From assembly GCA_023269585.1 (NCBI GenBank), contig JAHFTC010000040.1:1-32977 (forward strand): DNA of 32,977 nucleotides, in the 5' to 3' direction. Positions within the stretch are counted from its first letter, which is position 1. Each line of letters opens with the position of its first letter. This DNA is from Opitutaceae bacterium. GTDB lineage: Bacteria > Verrucomicrobiota > Verrucomicrobiia > Opitutales > Opitutaceae. The notes under the pieces were generated by a model. The model saw nothing but the letters and a program-made list of their open reading frames with translations, searched no databases and was not told where the DNA came from. Of the stretch, positions 1 to 8,556 are shown one piece after another. The position numbers were made by a program, and so were the translations under genes.

Positions 1-1406
1 ACGTTGCCGTCGGCATCGACGTCGTAGCATTGGGAATAGGTGTTCGCGACGTCGTATTCGCTGAACTCATTCGGATCGACCTGACCGTCGCCGTTGGCAT
101 CGCGCCACATGTAGCGGCGGCGGACGGTGCTTTCGGAGGATTCCCAAGTCGGGTACTTGCCCTGCGCCCATCCGGCGCCTTGGCCGGAGGCGTAGGTGTA
201 GAACAGCGCGCAGGGGATGGCGATCTCGCTGCCCGGCGTGAACCGGAAGTAGGCGATGTATTGGCCATACATGTCGGTGCAGACCAGGAAACGCTGGTCG
301 TCGATAACGCGGTAGTAGGCCGTTCCGAACGCCATGTGGAGGCGTGGGTCGTCGGGGTAACGGAACGGGTCGAGGGTGACGGCTGCGAACTCCCAGCTCT
401 GGCCCGGGGGCTTGGTGTAGTCCATTTTGTAGCGTACAGATTCCGTGTGCAGTTCGGTTCCGTTGCTGCCCGGGGCGAAGTCGCCGACATGCAGGAAGAT
501 CCCTCGCGCCTGATGGGCCAGCGTCGCGGTGGCGAGGCGCTGGGTGAGGGATGAGGTGTCGCTGCACTCAAACCAGCGCACGTCGGTGCCGCCCTGGATC
601 TGGCCGGGGATGCCGCTGCAACCGACGATGATCTCACCGTTGTCGCCGAAGCCGACGCCGCGGGGGCCCCAGAAGCGTTTCGGGCCGGCGAGGCCTGAGA
701 CCGGCCCGGCGAAGACGCCGCCGGTCTCCCCGAAGGTGGCGACCTGGACGGGGGCCCCGGTTTCCGGCACGGTGAAGATCTTGAAGTTTTGGTCGGGGCC
801 GTTGTCGGCGATCCAGAGATAACCGTCGCGGTCGAAGGCGACGCTGGTCGGGTAGGCGATGGAGCCGATTCGACGCCCGTCGCTGAGCGCGACAAAGGGC
901 AAGTTGTCCGGGAAGGCGGCGAGCGAGACGCCCTGGTCCTCGGCATTCTGTTGGATGATATCCTGGATCTGTTGTGGCGTCAGTGCCGGATCGTCGAGGG
1001 CGTGATCCGTATCGAGCACATGCGGGTGGGCGATCGTAGCCGTGAGGCCGTCGAAGGTGGAGGAGTCGAACACGATGTCTTTGTTGAAGAACTCGCCCTT
1101 GCTGACGCGTTTGCCGGCGGAGTAGGCGCCGTCGCCCCATTGTGTCTCATCCCAGTAGCTCTTTGTGATGACCAACGGCGCGTAGCGGGCGAACTGCTCG
1201 TTGAGGTCGCCGGCGTTGAGCACGGCGATATCGACGATGAAGTTGCTGATGGGGTCGGCGTTGGCGTCGATGCCACCTTTGCCGCCGGTGTTGCCGGCCC
1301 AGTGGTTGGTGCTGGGCAGCCAGTACGGGGCGGCCGGTTCGGCGGCGGAGCCCGGGGACGCAGCGAGCGAGAGCAGGCAAAGCGTCGCGAGGAATCGTTT
1401 GTGCAT
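1..1406 (-). CDS. Secreted NHL-repeat/EF-hand protein, copy A (3' part outside window)
   Basis: This is the first of two tandem, closely related genes; the reading frame stays open to the window edge, so the C-terminal part is missing. The start is the ATG at 1406-1404, giving a signal peptide (MHKRFLATLCLLSLAA, small residues, then AEPAAPYW) as in the second copy, so export is predicted. The middle carries beta-propeller-like segments (SVAFDRDGYLWIADNGPDQN and RGVGFGDNGEIIVGCSG) of the NHL type. An EF-hand-like calcium loop (DANGDGQVDPNEF) lies near 60-110. By eye most residues match the copy at 1710-4028, with many silent differences, so the duplication is not very recent. Function is unknown; an extracellular or periplasmic binding or enzymatic role is inferred only from the fold. 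No Shine-Dalgarno sequence is visible. Confidence 0.85.
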   Translation of the reverse strand, partial: MHKRFLATLCLLSLAASPGSAAEPAAPYWLPSTNHWAGNTGGKGGIDANADPISNFIVDIAVLNAGDLNEQFARYAPLVITKSYWDETQWGDGAYSAGKRVSKGEFFNKDIVFDSSTFDGLTATIAHPHVLDTDHALDDPALTPQQIQDIIQQNAEDQGVSLAAFPDNLPFVALSDGRRIGSIAYPTSVAFDRDGYLWIADNGPDQNFKIFTVPETGAPVQVATFGETGGVFAGPVSGLAGPKRFWGPRGVGFGDNGEIIVGCSGIPGQIQGGTDVRWFECSDTSSLTQRLATATLAHQARGIFLHVGDFAPGSNGTELHTESVRYKMDYTKPPGQSWEFAAVTLDPFRYPDDPRLHMAFGTAYYRVIDDQRFLVCTDMYGQYIAYFRFTPGSEIAIPCALFYTYASGQGAGWAQGKYPTWESSESTVRRRYMWRDANGDGQVDPNEFSEYDVANTYSQCYDVDADGN

Positions 1407-1650
1407 GGAAGTCAGCGGTTGCGTGTAGTTGATCCTTCGCTGTGGGCTGATCGATTGGGACGCAACTCGACGAGAGTCGTGCTCGGTGCTTTTACGTGCC
1501 CCTTATTACTAAAGTGTGAAGGCGACCGTGCTGGGCAGCGCCTCGTGACCCAGTGCGCCTCGGTGGCGCTGGCCAATCCGTTCAAGGACCTGCCCATCGC
1601 CTCGACGGTGATCGAGCCGGCCGGAGCGGAGCACGAACGAGAGTGTTCAG
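1407..1650. other. Spacer between tandem copies; promoter-bearing block shared with the other copy
   Basis: About 115 bases next to the copy A start (1407-1522) resemble the block upstream of copy B (4029-4141), so the duplicated unit includes its upstream region. The shared part includes the palindrome-like CCTTATTACTAAAG (1501-1514), 108 bases from the start codon, against 107 in copy B. The remaining 1523-1650 has no counterpart upstream of copy B. It stays open in one plus frame but no family is recognisable, so I do not call a gene. Confidence 0.5.
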
Positions 1651-1651
1651 G

Positions 1652-1691
1652 AAACACAAAGCCCGAGGCGAGCGCCCCGGGCTTTGTGTTT
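1652..1691 (-). terminator. Strong hairpin terminator after copy B
   Basis: AAACACAAAGCCC (1652-1664) pairs perfectly with GGGCTTTGTGTTT (1679-1691); a further C-G pair and an inner GGC/GCC extend the stem. It starts 18 bases past the stop codon of the secreted-protein gene (stop at 1712-1710). The A-rich and T-rich outer arms let it act in either direction. Confidence 0.8.
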
Positions 1692-1709
1692 TCAGGGCGC
1701 GCCGAACGC

Positions 1710-4028
1710 CTACGGCGCTGGCGGGGTAGGCGTGGCGATCTGGAGGCGGTAGAACTTCCGCGGACCGCTGGCGGCGGTGTCGAGGAACTCGAGGTCGCCG
1801 CCGGTGCCGGCGAGCGGCGCTGGGGTGAGCTTGGTCCATGTGCCGGTGGCGAGGTCGGTGGTGGCGTACACGTCGTAGAGGCGGTTGCTCACGGTGGGGC
1901 CGAAGACGAGCGTCGCCTGTGCTTCGTCCGTGGAGACCGACTGGAGCTGCACCGCGGGGCCGGAGTCCTTGGGGTTCCAGTGGAACACCATGACCTTGCC
2001 TGCGCCTCCCTCCTCAGCGCAGATCACGCGTGATCCATCGGCGAGGGTGGCGACTTGCAAACCGACGACGACGTCGATCGTGCCGGCAAACCAGTTGGTG
2101 CCGGCGTCCGGTCGGAGCCAGCCGACCTGATGGCCATCGCGGGCGCTGTAGATGGTGACTTCGCCACGGGCTCGGGTGTTGCGACCACTATCGAGGTAGC
2201 CGACGTAGACGTAGTCGTCGTCGACAGCGAAGCTCATGGGGAGCGTCATCTCTGCGGTGCCTTGGTCGAGGTGGATATTCTCTTGGCCGGCGGGGTCGAA
2301 GCCGGTGTCGATGCGGCACCGCAGCGTGGGGTTGCCGGAGTGGCGGTAGCCGTCGATGACGTAGATGCGGCTGGTGAAGTAAGGGTTGTCGCCGGCGGCG
2401 AGAAACAGCGTGTCCGTCTCGGCCTGATAGCGCATGCGCAGCGGAGAACGGGATAACTCGTAATCTCTCGGCAGGAGCAGGGCTTCGGGGAGATCCAGCT
2501 TTTCGACCGCGGCGAAGTCGAAGAGCGGAATGCCATGGGCATCAATGCCGGTGCAGGGGATGACCCAGTTGCCGCCGGAATCGTACTGGGTGCTGTATTC
2601 GGCCTGGCCACCGCCCATCCAGAGGTTGCCGTCGGCATCGACATCGTAGCACTGGGAGTAGGTGTTCGCGACGTTGTATTCGTTGAACTCATTCGAATCG
2701 ACCTGGCCGTCCCCGTTGGCATCGCGCCACATGTAGCGGCGGCGGACGGTGCTTTCGGAGGATTCCCAAGTCGGGTACTTGCCCTGCGCCCATTCGGCGC
2801 CTTGGCCGGAGGCGTAGGTATAGAACAGCGCGCAGGGGATGGCGATCTCGCTGCCCGGTGTGAACCGGAAGTACGCGATGTATTGCCCGTACATGTCGGT
2901 GCAGACCAGGAAGCGCTCGCCGTGGATGATGCGGTAGTACGCCGTCCCGAACGGCATGTGGAGGCGCGGGTCGTCGGGATAGCGGAACGGGTCGAGGGTG
3001 ACGGCCGCGAACTCCCAGCTCTGGCCCGGAGGCTTGGTGTAGTCCATTTTGTAGCGCACGCATTCCGTGTGCAGTGCGGTGCCGTTGCTGCCCGGGGCGA
3101 AGTCGCCGGCATGCAGGAAGAGGCCGCGCGCCTGATGGGCCAGTGTCGCGGAGGCGAGGCGCTGGCCGAGGGACGTGGTGTCGCTACACTCAAACCAGCG
3201 CAGGTCGGTGCCGCCTTGGATCTGACCGGGGATGCCGCTGCAGCCCACAATGATCTCGCCGTTGTCGCCGAAGCCGACGCCACGCGGGCCCCAGAAACGC
3301 TTCGGGCCGGCGAGACCTGACTCGGGGCCGGCGAAGACGCCGCCGGTCTCGCCGAAGGTGGCGACGAGGACGGGGTTGCCGCTGGTCGGCACGGTGAAGA
3401 TTTTGAAGTTCTGGTCGGGGCCGTTGTCGGCGATCCAAAGGTAACCGTCGGGGTCGAAGGCGACGCTCGTCGGATAGGCGACCGAGGTGATCGTGCGGTT
3501 GTCGCTGAGCGAGACGAACGGGAGGTTCTCCGGAAACGCGGTGAGCGGGCAGCCTTGGTCCTCGAGGTTTTGTTGTTGGATGTCCCGGCGCTGCTGCGGC
3601 GTCAGGTCCTCGGCGCGCGGATCGTGTTTCGAGTCGAGGACGTGCGGGTGGGCGATGGTTGCCGAGAGGCCATTGAAGGTGGAGGAGTCGAATGTGAGGC
3701 TCGCGTTGAAGAACACTCCCTTCGTGATGCGTTTGCCGGCGGAATAGGCGCCGTCGTCCCAATTGGTCTCATCCCAATAGCTCTTGGTGACGACGAGGGG
3801 CGCGTAGGGTCTGAACTCGTCGTTGAGCTCGCCGGCCTTGAGCACGGCGAAGTCGACGATGAAGTTGCTGATGGCGTTGGCATGCTCGTTGATGCCACCC
3901 CTGCCGCCGGTGTTGCCGGCCCAGTGGTTGGTGCTGGGCAGCCAGTACGGGGCGGCCGGTTCGGCGGCGGAGCCCAGGGCCGCAGCGAGCGAGAGCAGGC
4001 AAAGCGTCGCGAGGAATCGTTTGTGCAT
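1710..4028 (-). CDS. Secreted NHL-repeat/EF-hand protein, copy B (complete)
   Basis: A 772-residue protein predicted to be exported. I use the ATG at 4028 rather than one ten codons upstream because it places a classical signal peptide at the N-terminus (MHKRFLATLCLLSLAA, then a small-residue cleavage region before EPAAPYW) and matches copy A. NHL/beta-propeller-like segments lie in the first half (SVAFDPDGYLWIADNGPDQN; RGVGFGDNGEIIVGCSG). A canonical EF-hand loop (DANGDGQVDSNE) is at about residues 436-447, followed by a second DVDADGNLWMGGG blade. The C-terminus (TTDLATGTWTKL ... RKFYRLQI) resembles a tail domain common in secreted verrucomicrobial proteins. No catalytic motif was recognised. 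It ends at a strong terminator and is transcribed toward copy A. No Shine-Dalgarno sequence precedes the start. Function is unknown. Confidence 0.85.
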   Translation of the reverse strand: MHKRFLATLCLLSLAAALGSAAEPAAPYWLPSTNHWAGNTGGRGGINEHANAISNFIVDFAVLKAGELNDEFRPYAPLVVTKSYWDETNWDDGAYSAGKRITKGVFFNASLTFDSSTFNGLSATIAHPHVLDSKHDPRAEDLTPQQRRDIQQQNLEDQGCPLTAFPENLPFVSLSDNRTITSVAYPTSVAFDPDGYLWIADNGPDQNFKIFTVPTSGNPVLVATFGETGGVFAGPESGLAGPKRFWGPRGVGFGDNGEIIVGCSGIPGQIQGGTDLRWFECSDTTSLGQRLASATLAHQARGLFLHAGDFAPGSNGTALHTECVRYKMDYTKPPGQSWEFAAVTLDPFRYPDDPRLHMPFGTAYYRIIHGERFLVCTDMYGQYIAYFRFTPGSEIAIPCALFYTYASGQGAEWAQGKYPTWESSESTVRRRYMWRDANGDGQVDSNEFNEYNVANTYSQCYDVDADGNLWMGGGQAEYSTQYDSGGNWVIPCTGIDAHGIPLFDFAAVEKLDLPEALLLPRDYELSRSPLRMRYQAETDTLFLAAGDNPYFTSRIYVIDGYRHSGNPTLRCRIDTGFDPAGQENIHLDQGTAEMTLPMSFAVDDDYVYVGYLDSGRNTRARGEVTIYSARDGHQVGWLRPDAGTNWFAGTIDVVVGLQVATLADGSRVICAEEGGAGKVMVFHWNPKDSGPAVQLQSVSTDEAQATLVFGPTVSNRLYDVYATTDLATGTWTKLTPAPLAGTGGDLEFLDTAASGPRKFYRLQIATPTPPAP

Positions 4029-4121
4029 GGAGGTCAGCGGTTGCGTGTATTTGGGCACTTGTTGCGGGCGGATCGCATGAGGCGCAACTCGTCGAGCCCT
4101 CCTCTGGCGCTTTTACCTCCT

Positions 4122-4135
4122 CCTTATCAATAAGG
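4122..4135. promoter_or_regulatory. Perfect palindrome upstream of copy B
   Basis: CCTTATCAATAAGG is a perfect 6+2+6 inverted repeat 94-107 bases upstream of the copy B start. A degenerate version (four of six pairs) sits at the equivalent place upstream of copy A (1501-1514). Conservation of position in both copies suggests an operator or promoter part, but it could simply have been carried along in the duplication. Confidence 0.35.
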
Positions 4136-4221
4136 TGTGACGTGTATCCGCACACCGGTGCGTCGCCGGGCGGAGCACCGCTCGGCCGCCGGCGTGGCCG
4201 GTGCATCCGGCATGCCTTGCG

Positions 4222-4250
4222 GCGCGCGGGTCCCTCGGGCCCGCGTCGCG
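4222..4250 (-). terminator. GC-rich hairpin just after rpoN
   Basis: CGCGGG (4225-4230) pairs with CCCGCG (4240-4245), flanked by more GC pairing, immediately past the rpoN stop codon (4254-4252). There is no T tract, so it is only a candidate terminator. Confidence 0.3.
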
Positions 4251-4251
4251 C

Positions 4252-5703
4252 TCAGTCGTACCGGCGGCGAAGGTTGCTCGGGAGGATGCCGAGCTCGTCG
4301 CGGTATTTGGCGACGGTGCGGCGCGCGATCGGGATGCCGCGGCCGGTGAGCATGCCGACGAGCTCCTGGTCGCTGCGCGGCTTGGCCAGATCCTCGTCCT
4401 CGATCAGCGCCTTGATCATGTCCTTCACGCTGGTGTTGGAGATCGAGGCGCCGTCCTGCGACTCGTAGCCCGAGGTGAAGAAGAATTTCATCGGGAACAC
4501 GCCGTGCGGCGTGCGGATGAACTTGTTGGCGATGGCGCGGCTGACGGTCGTCTCGTGCACGCCCACGGCATCGGCGATCTGCGTCATCGTGAGCGGGCGG
4601 AGCTTGTGCAGGCCCTCCTCGAAGAAGGCCAGCTGGACCTTGAGGATCTCGCGGGTGATGCGCTCGATGGTGCGCTGGCGTTGCTCGATGGAATTGATGA
4701 GAAACTTCCCGGCGCGCATCTTCTCGCGCAGGTAGGCCCGGTCCGGGTCCGAGAGCTTGCCCTTGGCGATGATGTCCTTGTAGGCGCGGCTCAGACGGAC
4801 ACGCGGGATGTAGTCGTCGTTGAGGATGATCGTCCACTCGTCGCCGACCTTCTCGACAGTGACATCGGGCACGACGACGCGGTTGTGGTCCTCGGCGAAC
4901 CGGCGGCCGGGGGCGGGGTCGAGCAGGCCGATCTCGCCGAGGGCGTTCTGGATGTCCTCGATCGGATAGCCCATCTTGCGCGCGATGTCGGGCATACGCC
5001 GGCGGGTGAGCAGGGCGAAGTGATCGCGCACGATGCGGGCCGCGATCGAGCCGCCGCGGCCCTTGGCCTGGAGCTGGATGAGCAGGCACTCGGGCAGATC
5101 CACCGCCCCGATACCGAGCGGGTCGAAGGCGTTGAGCAGCTTCTTCGCCTCCTGCACGGTCTCAAGCGGGACCTTCGCCATCAGGGCGATGTCGGAGACG
5201 GAGGAGGTGAGGAAACCGCGGTCGTCGAGGCTGCCGACGAGGTAGCGGATGGCTTCACGGATCGCGGGTGTGGTCTCGGCCAGCTCGGCCTGCTCCATCA
5301 GATGCTCCTGGAGCGAGGGCTCGCCGACGAGCGAGTCGAAGAAGTGCTGGCGGCGCTCGGCGTCCTCGGAGGTGTAGGCCTCGCTGTCGCCGTGCTGCAC
5401 GAACGACGCGTCGTTGAAATCCTCACCCATCTTGGCGAGCACCTCGAACTCGCGGTCGAACTGCATCTCCTCGCGCTGGTCGGAGGAGTCGCTGGTGTCC
5501 GCCTCGGCCTGGTTCTTCTCGAGGGACACGTTCTCCATCGGCAGCTCCTCGAGCACCGGATTGTTCTGCAACTCCTCGGCGATGGTGGCGCGCAGGTCGA
5601 GCGCGGCCACCTGCAGGATCTTCAGCGAATGACGCAGCTGCGGCGCCAAGACCATGTTCTGGGTCTGGCGCTGGCTGAGATGCTGGGAGAAACCGTGTTG
5701 CAT
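4252..5703 (-). CDS. rpoN: RNA polymerase sigma-54 factor
   Basis: A 483-residue sigma-54 factor, which directs RNA polymerase to -24/-12 promoters that need ATP-driven enhancer-binding activators. All three regions are visible. The glutamine-rich activator-interacting region I is at residues 1-50 (SQRQTQNMVLAPQLRHSLKI ... NNPVLEELP). An acidic region II follows. The core-binding and DNA-binding part has a helix-turn-helix (MTQIADAVGVHETTVSRAI), and the C-terminus carries the diagnostic RpoN box ARRTVAKYRDELGI (about residues 460-473). Length is normal for the family. The gene stands alone, divergent from the photolyase gene. A sigma-54-like site lies 68-82 bases upstream of its start (5771-5785), hinting at autoregulation. 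A clear client in the window is the flagellar operon at 13383-18582. Confidence 0.98.
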   Translation of the reverse strand: MQHGFSQHLSQRQTQNMVLAPQLRHSLKILQVAALDLRATIAEELQNNPVLEELPMENVSLEKNQAEADTSDSSDQREEMQFDREFEVLAKMGEDFNDASFVQHGDSEAYTSEDAERRQHFFDSLVGEPSLQEHLMEQAELAETTPAIREAIRYLVGSLDDRGFLTSSVSDIALMAKVPLETVQEAKKLLNAFDPLGIGAVDLPECLLIQLQAKGRGGSIAARIVRDHFALLTRRRMPDIARKMGYPIEDIQNALGEIGLLDPAPGRRFAEDHNRVVVPDVTVEKVGDEWTIILNDDYIPRVRLSRAYKDIIAKGKLSDPDRAYLREKMRAGKFLINSIEQRQRTIERITREILKVQLAFFEEGLHKLRPLTMTQIADAVGVHETTVSRAIANKFIRTPHGVFPMKFFFTSGYESQDGASISNTSVKDMIKALIEDEDLAKPRSDQELVGMLTGRGIPIARRTVAKYRDELGILPSNLRRRYD

Positions 5704-5770
5704 GCGGGCGGGAGGGCGAGCGCGGGCCGCGATGAAGCGGCGCGCGAACGATCAAAAGTTGCCGGAAACT

Positions 5771-5785
5771 GCACGGCCCGTGCCA
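5771..5785 (-). promoter_or_regulatory. Sigma-54-like -24/-12 site upstream of rpoN
   Basis: On the minus strand the sequence reads TGGCAC, five bases, GTGC. The consensus is TGGCAC-N5-TTGC, so spacing is exact, with one mismatch in the -12 half. Transcription would start near 5759, leaving a leader of about 56 bases. The same bases form a perfect inverted repeat, GCACGG-C-CCGTGC (5771-5783), so a repressor operator or hairpin is an alternative reading. Confidence 0.35.
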
Positions 5786-5867
5786 GCGGTGCAAGATACT
5801 CGTTGCGAGTTTCGCAGGTCGGCGGCCCACGGGTTGACAGCGCCGCCGCGCCGCCTTGGCTGCGGGC

Positions 5868-7346
5868 ATGTCCGAAGGTCCGACACTCCTGTGCTTTGGG
5901 CGCGATCTGCGGTTGGCTGACAACGAGGCGCTGCGGGCGGCGGTGGGGTCCGGCCGCCCGGTGGTGCCTGTCTTCATCCTCGACGCGGAGGCCGAGGGGA
6001 ATTGGCCGCCGGGCGGGGCGGCGCGCTGGTGGTTGCACGGTTCGTTGGCCGCACTGCAGCGCGATCTGGAAACGCGGGGCTCGCGCCTGGTGTTGCGGCG
6101 CGGCGAACGCCTGGAACAACTGCGCGCTCTGTGCTCGGAAACTGGAGCCAGGATGGTCTGCTGGAACCGGGTGTTCGAGCCGGCGGCGGCGGCGCGCGAC
6201 GCGGCGGTGCGTGCCGCGCTGGAGTGCGAAGGCGTCGCGGTGTCGGTCGGGGCCGGCCAGTTGTTTTTCGATCCGGAGGAAGTGCGCAATCAGAGCGGGC
6301 GGCCGTTCCAGGTGTTCACGCCGTTCTGGCGCCACTGCCGCAACCGGACGATGCCGACACCCGTTTCCGCCGCGGGGCCGCGAACGTTGCCGGCGCCCGC
6401 GCACTGGCCGCGGGGCGAGGCGCTCGAGGGGTGGGGGTTGCGGCCGGCCCTCCGCTGGGCGGCGGAGTTTCCCGAGAGCGGTGTACCCGGCGAGACGGGC
6501 GCCTGGCGGCGGCTGGAGGATTTTTTCGCGCGGGCGATGGACCGCTACGACGGGGACCGCAACCAGCCCGCGCTCGACGGCACGTCGCGGCTTTCCGCGG
6601 CGCTGCATTTCGGCGAACTCACCCCGCGCCAGGTGTGGGCGGCGGTCGAGGCGGCGTCGCGCGAGTCGGGCGTGATGCCGCGCAGCCGGGGCGCGCAGGT
6701 TTTTCTCGACGAGGTCGGCTGGCGGGAGTTCGCCCACCACCTGCTCTGGCATTTTCCCGCCACGCCGGCGGAGCCGCTGCGCGCGGAGTATGCGAGCTTC
6801 CCCTGGCGGCGCGACGAGGCGCTGCAGCGCGCGTGGCGCGAAGGGCGCACCGGGTATCCGATTGTCGATGCCGGGATGCGCCAGCTCTGGCGCACGGGCT
6901 GGATGCACAACCGCGTGCGGATGGTCGTGGCGTCATTCTTCGTGAAACAGCTCCTCCAGCCGTGGCAGGACGGCGCGGCGTGGTTCTGGGACACGCTCGT
7001 GGACGCCGACCTCGCGAACAACACGCTCGGCTGGCAGTGGAGCGCGGGCTGCGGGGCCGATGCGGCGCCGTACTTTCGGATCTTCAACCCGGTGCTGCAG
7101 GGCGAGAAATTTGATCCCGCGGGCGACTACGTGCGGCGCTGGGTGCCGGAGCTCGCGCAGCTTCCGGCGGCGCGGATCCATCGGCCGTGGGAGGCGGAAC
7201 CCCTCGAACTGGCGGCGGCGGGCGTGCGGCTCGGGGCCGATTATCCGTATCCGTTGGTCGAACCGAAGGCCGGGCGCGAACGGGCGCTGCAGGCGCTCGC
7301 CGCGTGGCGCCAGGGCCGGTTGGGTGCACAGGAGGGCGGGGCATGA
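5868..7346 (+). CDS. phrB: Deoxyribodipyrimidine photolyase
   Basis: A 492-residue light-driven DNA repair enzyme that splits cyclobutane pyrimidine dimers using FADH-, with an N-terminal antenna domain. The N-terminus (TLLCFGRDLRLADNEAL) is the Rossmann-like antenna domain typical of class I photolyases. The C-terminal FAD and DNA-binding region shows the family signatures: GYPIVDAGMRQLWRTGWMHN, RMVVASF, WFWDTLVDADLANN and LGWQWSAGCGADAAPYFRIF. The ATG at 5868 is preferred; a TTG four codons earlier is possible. The stop overlaps the start of the next gene (ATGA), so the two are probably co-transcribed. A TTGACA lies at 5834-5839 but no good -10 follows. A cryptochrome-like signalling role cannot be excluded from sequence alone. 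Confidence 0.95.
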   Translation: MSEGPTLLCFGRDLRLADNEALRAAVGSGRPVVPVFILDAEAEGNWPPGGAARWWLHGSLAALQRDLETRGSRLVLRRGERLEQLRALCSETGARMVCWNRVFEPAAAARDAAVRAALECEGVAVSVGAGQLFFDPEEVRNQSGRPFQVFTPFWRHCRNRTMPTPVSAAGPRTLPAPAHWPRGEALEGWGLRPALRWAAEFPESGVPGETGAWRRLEDFFARAMDRYDGDRNQPALDGTSRLSAALHFGELTPRQVWAAVEAASRESGVMPRSRGAQVFLDEVGWREFAHHLLWHFPATPAEPLRAEYASFPWRRDEALQRAWREGRTGYPIVDAGMRQLWRTGWMHNRVRMVVASFFVKQLLQPWQDGAAWFWDTLVDADLANNTLGWQWSAGCGADAAPYFRIFNPVLQGEKFDPAGDYVRRWVPELAQLPAARIHRPWEAEPLELAAAGVRLGADYPYPLVEPKAGRERALQALAAWRQGRLGAQEGGA

Positions 7347-8242
7347 GACGCGTGGCTTTGGCCGGCGGCTCGGGCCGCATCGGAGCGGCGCTCCAGCGGT
7401 ATTGGACCGGCGGTGGCACCGAAGTGGTGCGACTCGTGCGGCGGCCGGCGGGCGCGCCCGGGGAGGTCGAGTGGGACCCGGCGGCCGGGCGGGTCGACGG
7501 CGCGCGGCTGGCGGACTGCGACGTGCTGGTGAATCTGGCCGGCGAGAACATTGCTGGCGGTCGGTGGACGGCGGAGCGCAAACGCCAGCTGCGCGAGAGC
7601 CGGTTGCAGGCGACGTCGGCGCTGGCGGCGGCGGTCGCGGGTGGGCCGTGGCGACCGCAGGTGTGGATCAACGCTTCGGCCGTCGGCTACTACGGCGACG
7701 CCGGCGAGACGGTGCTCGACGAAAACGCGCCGCAGGGAAGTGGGTTTTTGGCGACGCTGTGCGGCGATTGGGAGCGGGCGACCCGGCCGGCGGAGGCGGC
7801 CGGCGTGCGGGTGGTGCGGTTGCGCCTCGGGGTGGTGCTCGAGGCGGGGGGCGGCGCGCTGGCGAAGCTGCTGCCGGTGTTCCGAGCCGGGGTGGGCGGA
7901 CCGGTCGGCGACGGGCGGCAGTGGCTGAGCTGGATCGGCCGCGACGAACTGTGCCGCGTGGTCGACACGGTGGCGCGTGATGACCGCTTCTCGGGTGCGG
8001 TGAACGCCGTCGCGCCGGAGCCGGTGCGCAATGCGGAGTTCGCGGCGGTATTGAGTCGGGTGCTACGCCGGCCGGCGGTGGTCCGCGCTCCGGCCTGGGC
8101 GGTGGGGGCGGCGCTGGGCGAGCTGGGGCGCGAGACGGTGCTGGCGAGCCAGCGGGCGGTGCCGCGCGCGCTGTTGGCACACGGTTTCGACTTCGCTCCG
8201 GGCGGGCTGGAAAGTGCGCTGCGCGCCGCGCTCACGGAGTGA
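7343..8242 (+). CDS. TIGR01777-family NAD(P)-binding epimerase/dehydratase
   Basis: A 299-residue extended short-chain dehydrogenase-like protein (YfcH/SulA-like group). The N-terminal nucleotide-binding glycine motif is VALAGGSGRIGAAL. VLVNLAGENIAGGRWTAERK and INASAVGYYGDAGETVLDE are hallmark segments of TIGR01777 proteins, followed by a C-terminal DUF1731-like end (PAWAVGAALGELG ... LASQRAVPRAL). The substrate is unknown; some relatives are annotated as cell-division inhibitors without strong support. The ATG at 7343 overlaps the photolyase stop and is preceded by a good GGAGG at 7331-7335, one of the few clear Shine-Dalgarno sites in this window. Co-transcription with the photolyase gene is likely. 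Confidence 0.9.
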   Translation: MRRVALAGGSGRIGAALQRYWTGGGTEVVRLVRRPAGAPGEVEWDPAAGRVDGARLADCDVLVNLAGENIAGGRWTAERKRQLRESRLQATSALAAAVAGGPWRPQVWINASAVGYYGDAGETVLDENAPQGSGFLATLCGDWERATRPAEAAGVRVVRLRLGVVLEAGGGALAKLLPVFRAGVGGPVGDGRQWLSWIGRDELCRVVDTVARDDRFSGAVNAVAPEPVRNAEFAAVLSRVLRRPAVVRAPAWAVGAALGELGRETVLASQRAVPRALLAHGFDFAPGGLESALRAALTE

Positions 8243-8556
8243 AAGCGCGGCTGGGGTGATTTCCCCGGTCGGGATGAGGAGTGCAACCCAGCCGAGGTAG
8301 GCAGAAACGCGGATACGCCAACGGGCTCCAATACGGTATCCTTCCTGCGCTTTGGTTCGTGGTCCGTTTCGGCGGGGCGCCAGTGCCGGAGCCTCACTTT
8401 CCTGGATTTTGGGCGTCTCCCGGGGTTCTCATGGCTGGGTTTACCTGGGGGAGCCCAAAATCCAGGTTTCTTTTTGGGCGGCGGCGGCGGTTTTCTTTTT
8501 CCGCTCGCGGCGTCGATTTTCCCGGGCCATGCCATGACCCAACCCGTCATACCCAA
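8243..8556. other. Spacer between epimerase gene and ndk
   Basis: This 314-base spacer holds the long hairpin at 8401-8466 and two TTTCTTTTT-type tracts (from 8467 and about 8489) around a short (GGC) run. AACCCAGCC (8285-8293) is complementary to GGCTGGGTT in the hairpin loop (8433-8441), which could allow an alternative fold. No open frame looks like a protein. Confidence 0.5.
8401..8475 (+). terminator. Long inverted repeat with T tract upstream of ndk
   Basis: CCTGGATTTTGGGC (8401-8414) pairs perfectly with GCCCAAAATCCAGG (8453-8466). After one bulged base, six more pairs extend inward (8416-8421 with 8447-8452), leaving a 25-base loop. TTTCTTTTT follows at 8467-8475. This fits a terminator for the photolyase-epimerase unit. 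The long stem and loop would also suit a small repeat element or a folded ndk leader. Confidence 0.6.

Noticed and set aside
1523-1650. Gene fragment in the spacer between the tandem secreted-protein genes
   Set aside because: One plus frame reads protein-like (ASVALANPFKDLPIAS) but it has no start, no recognisable family and is only about 40 codons; too weak to call.
5834-5862. Sigma-70 promoter for the photolyase gene
   Set aside because: TTGACA is perfect, but no -10-like hexamer lies 16-18 bases downstream, and the start site would fall on the ATG.
4201-6675. Long plus-strand open frame opposite rpoN and across the photolyase start
   Set aside because: rpoN and the photolyase carry diagnostic motifs in their own frames; this frame has none and spans two unrelated genes.
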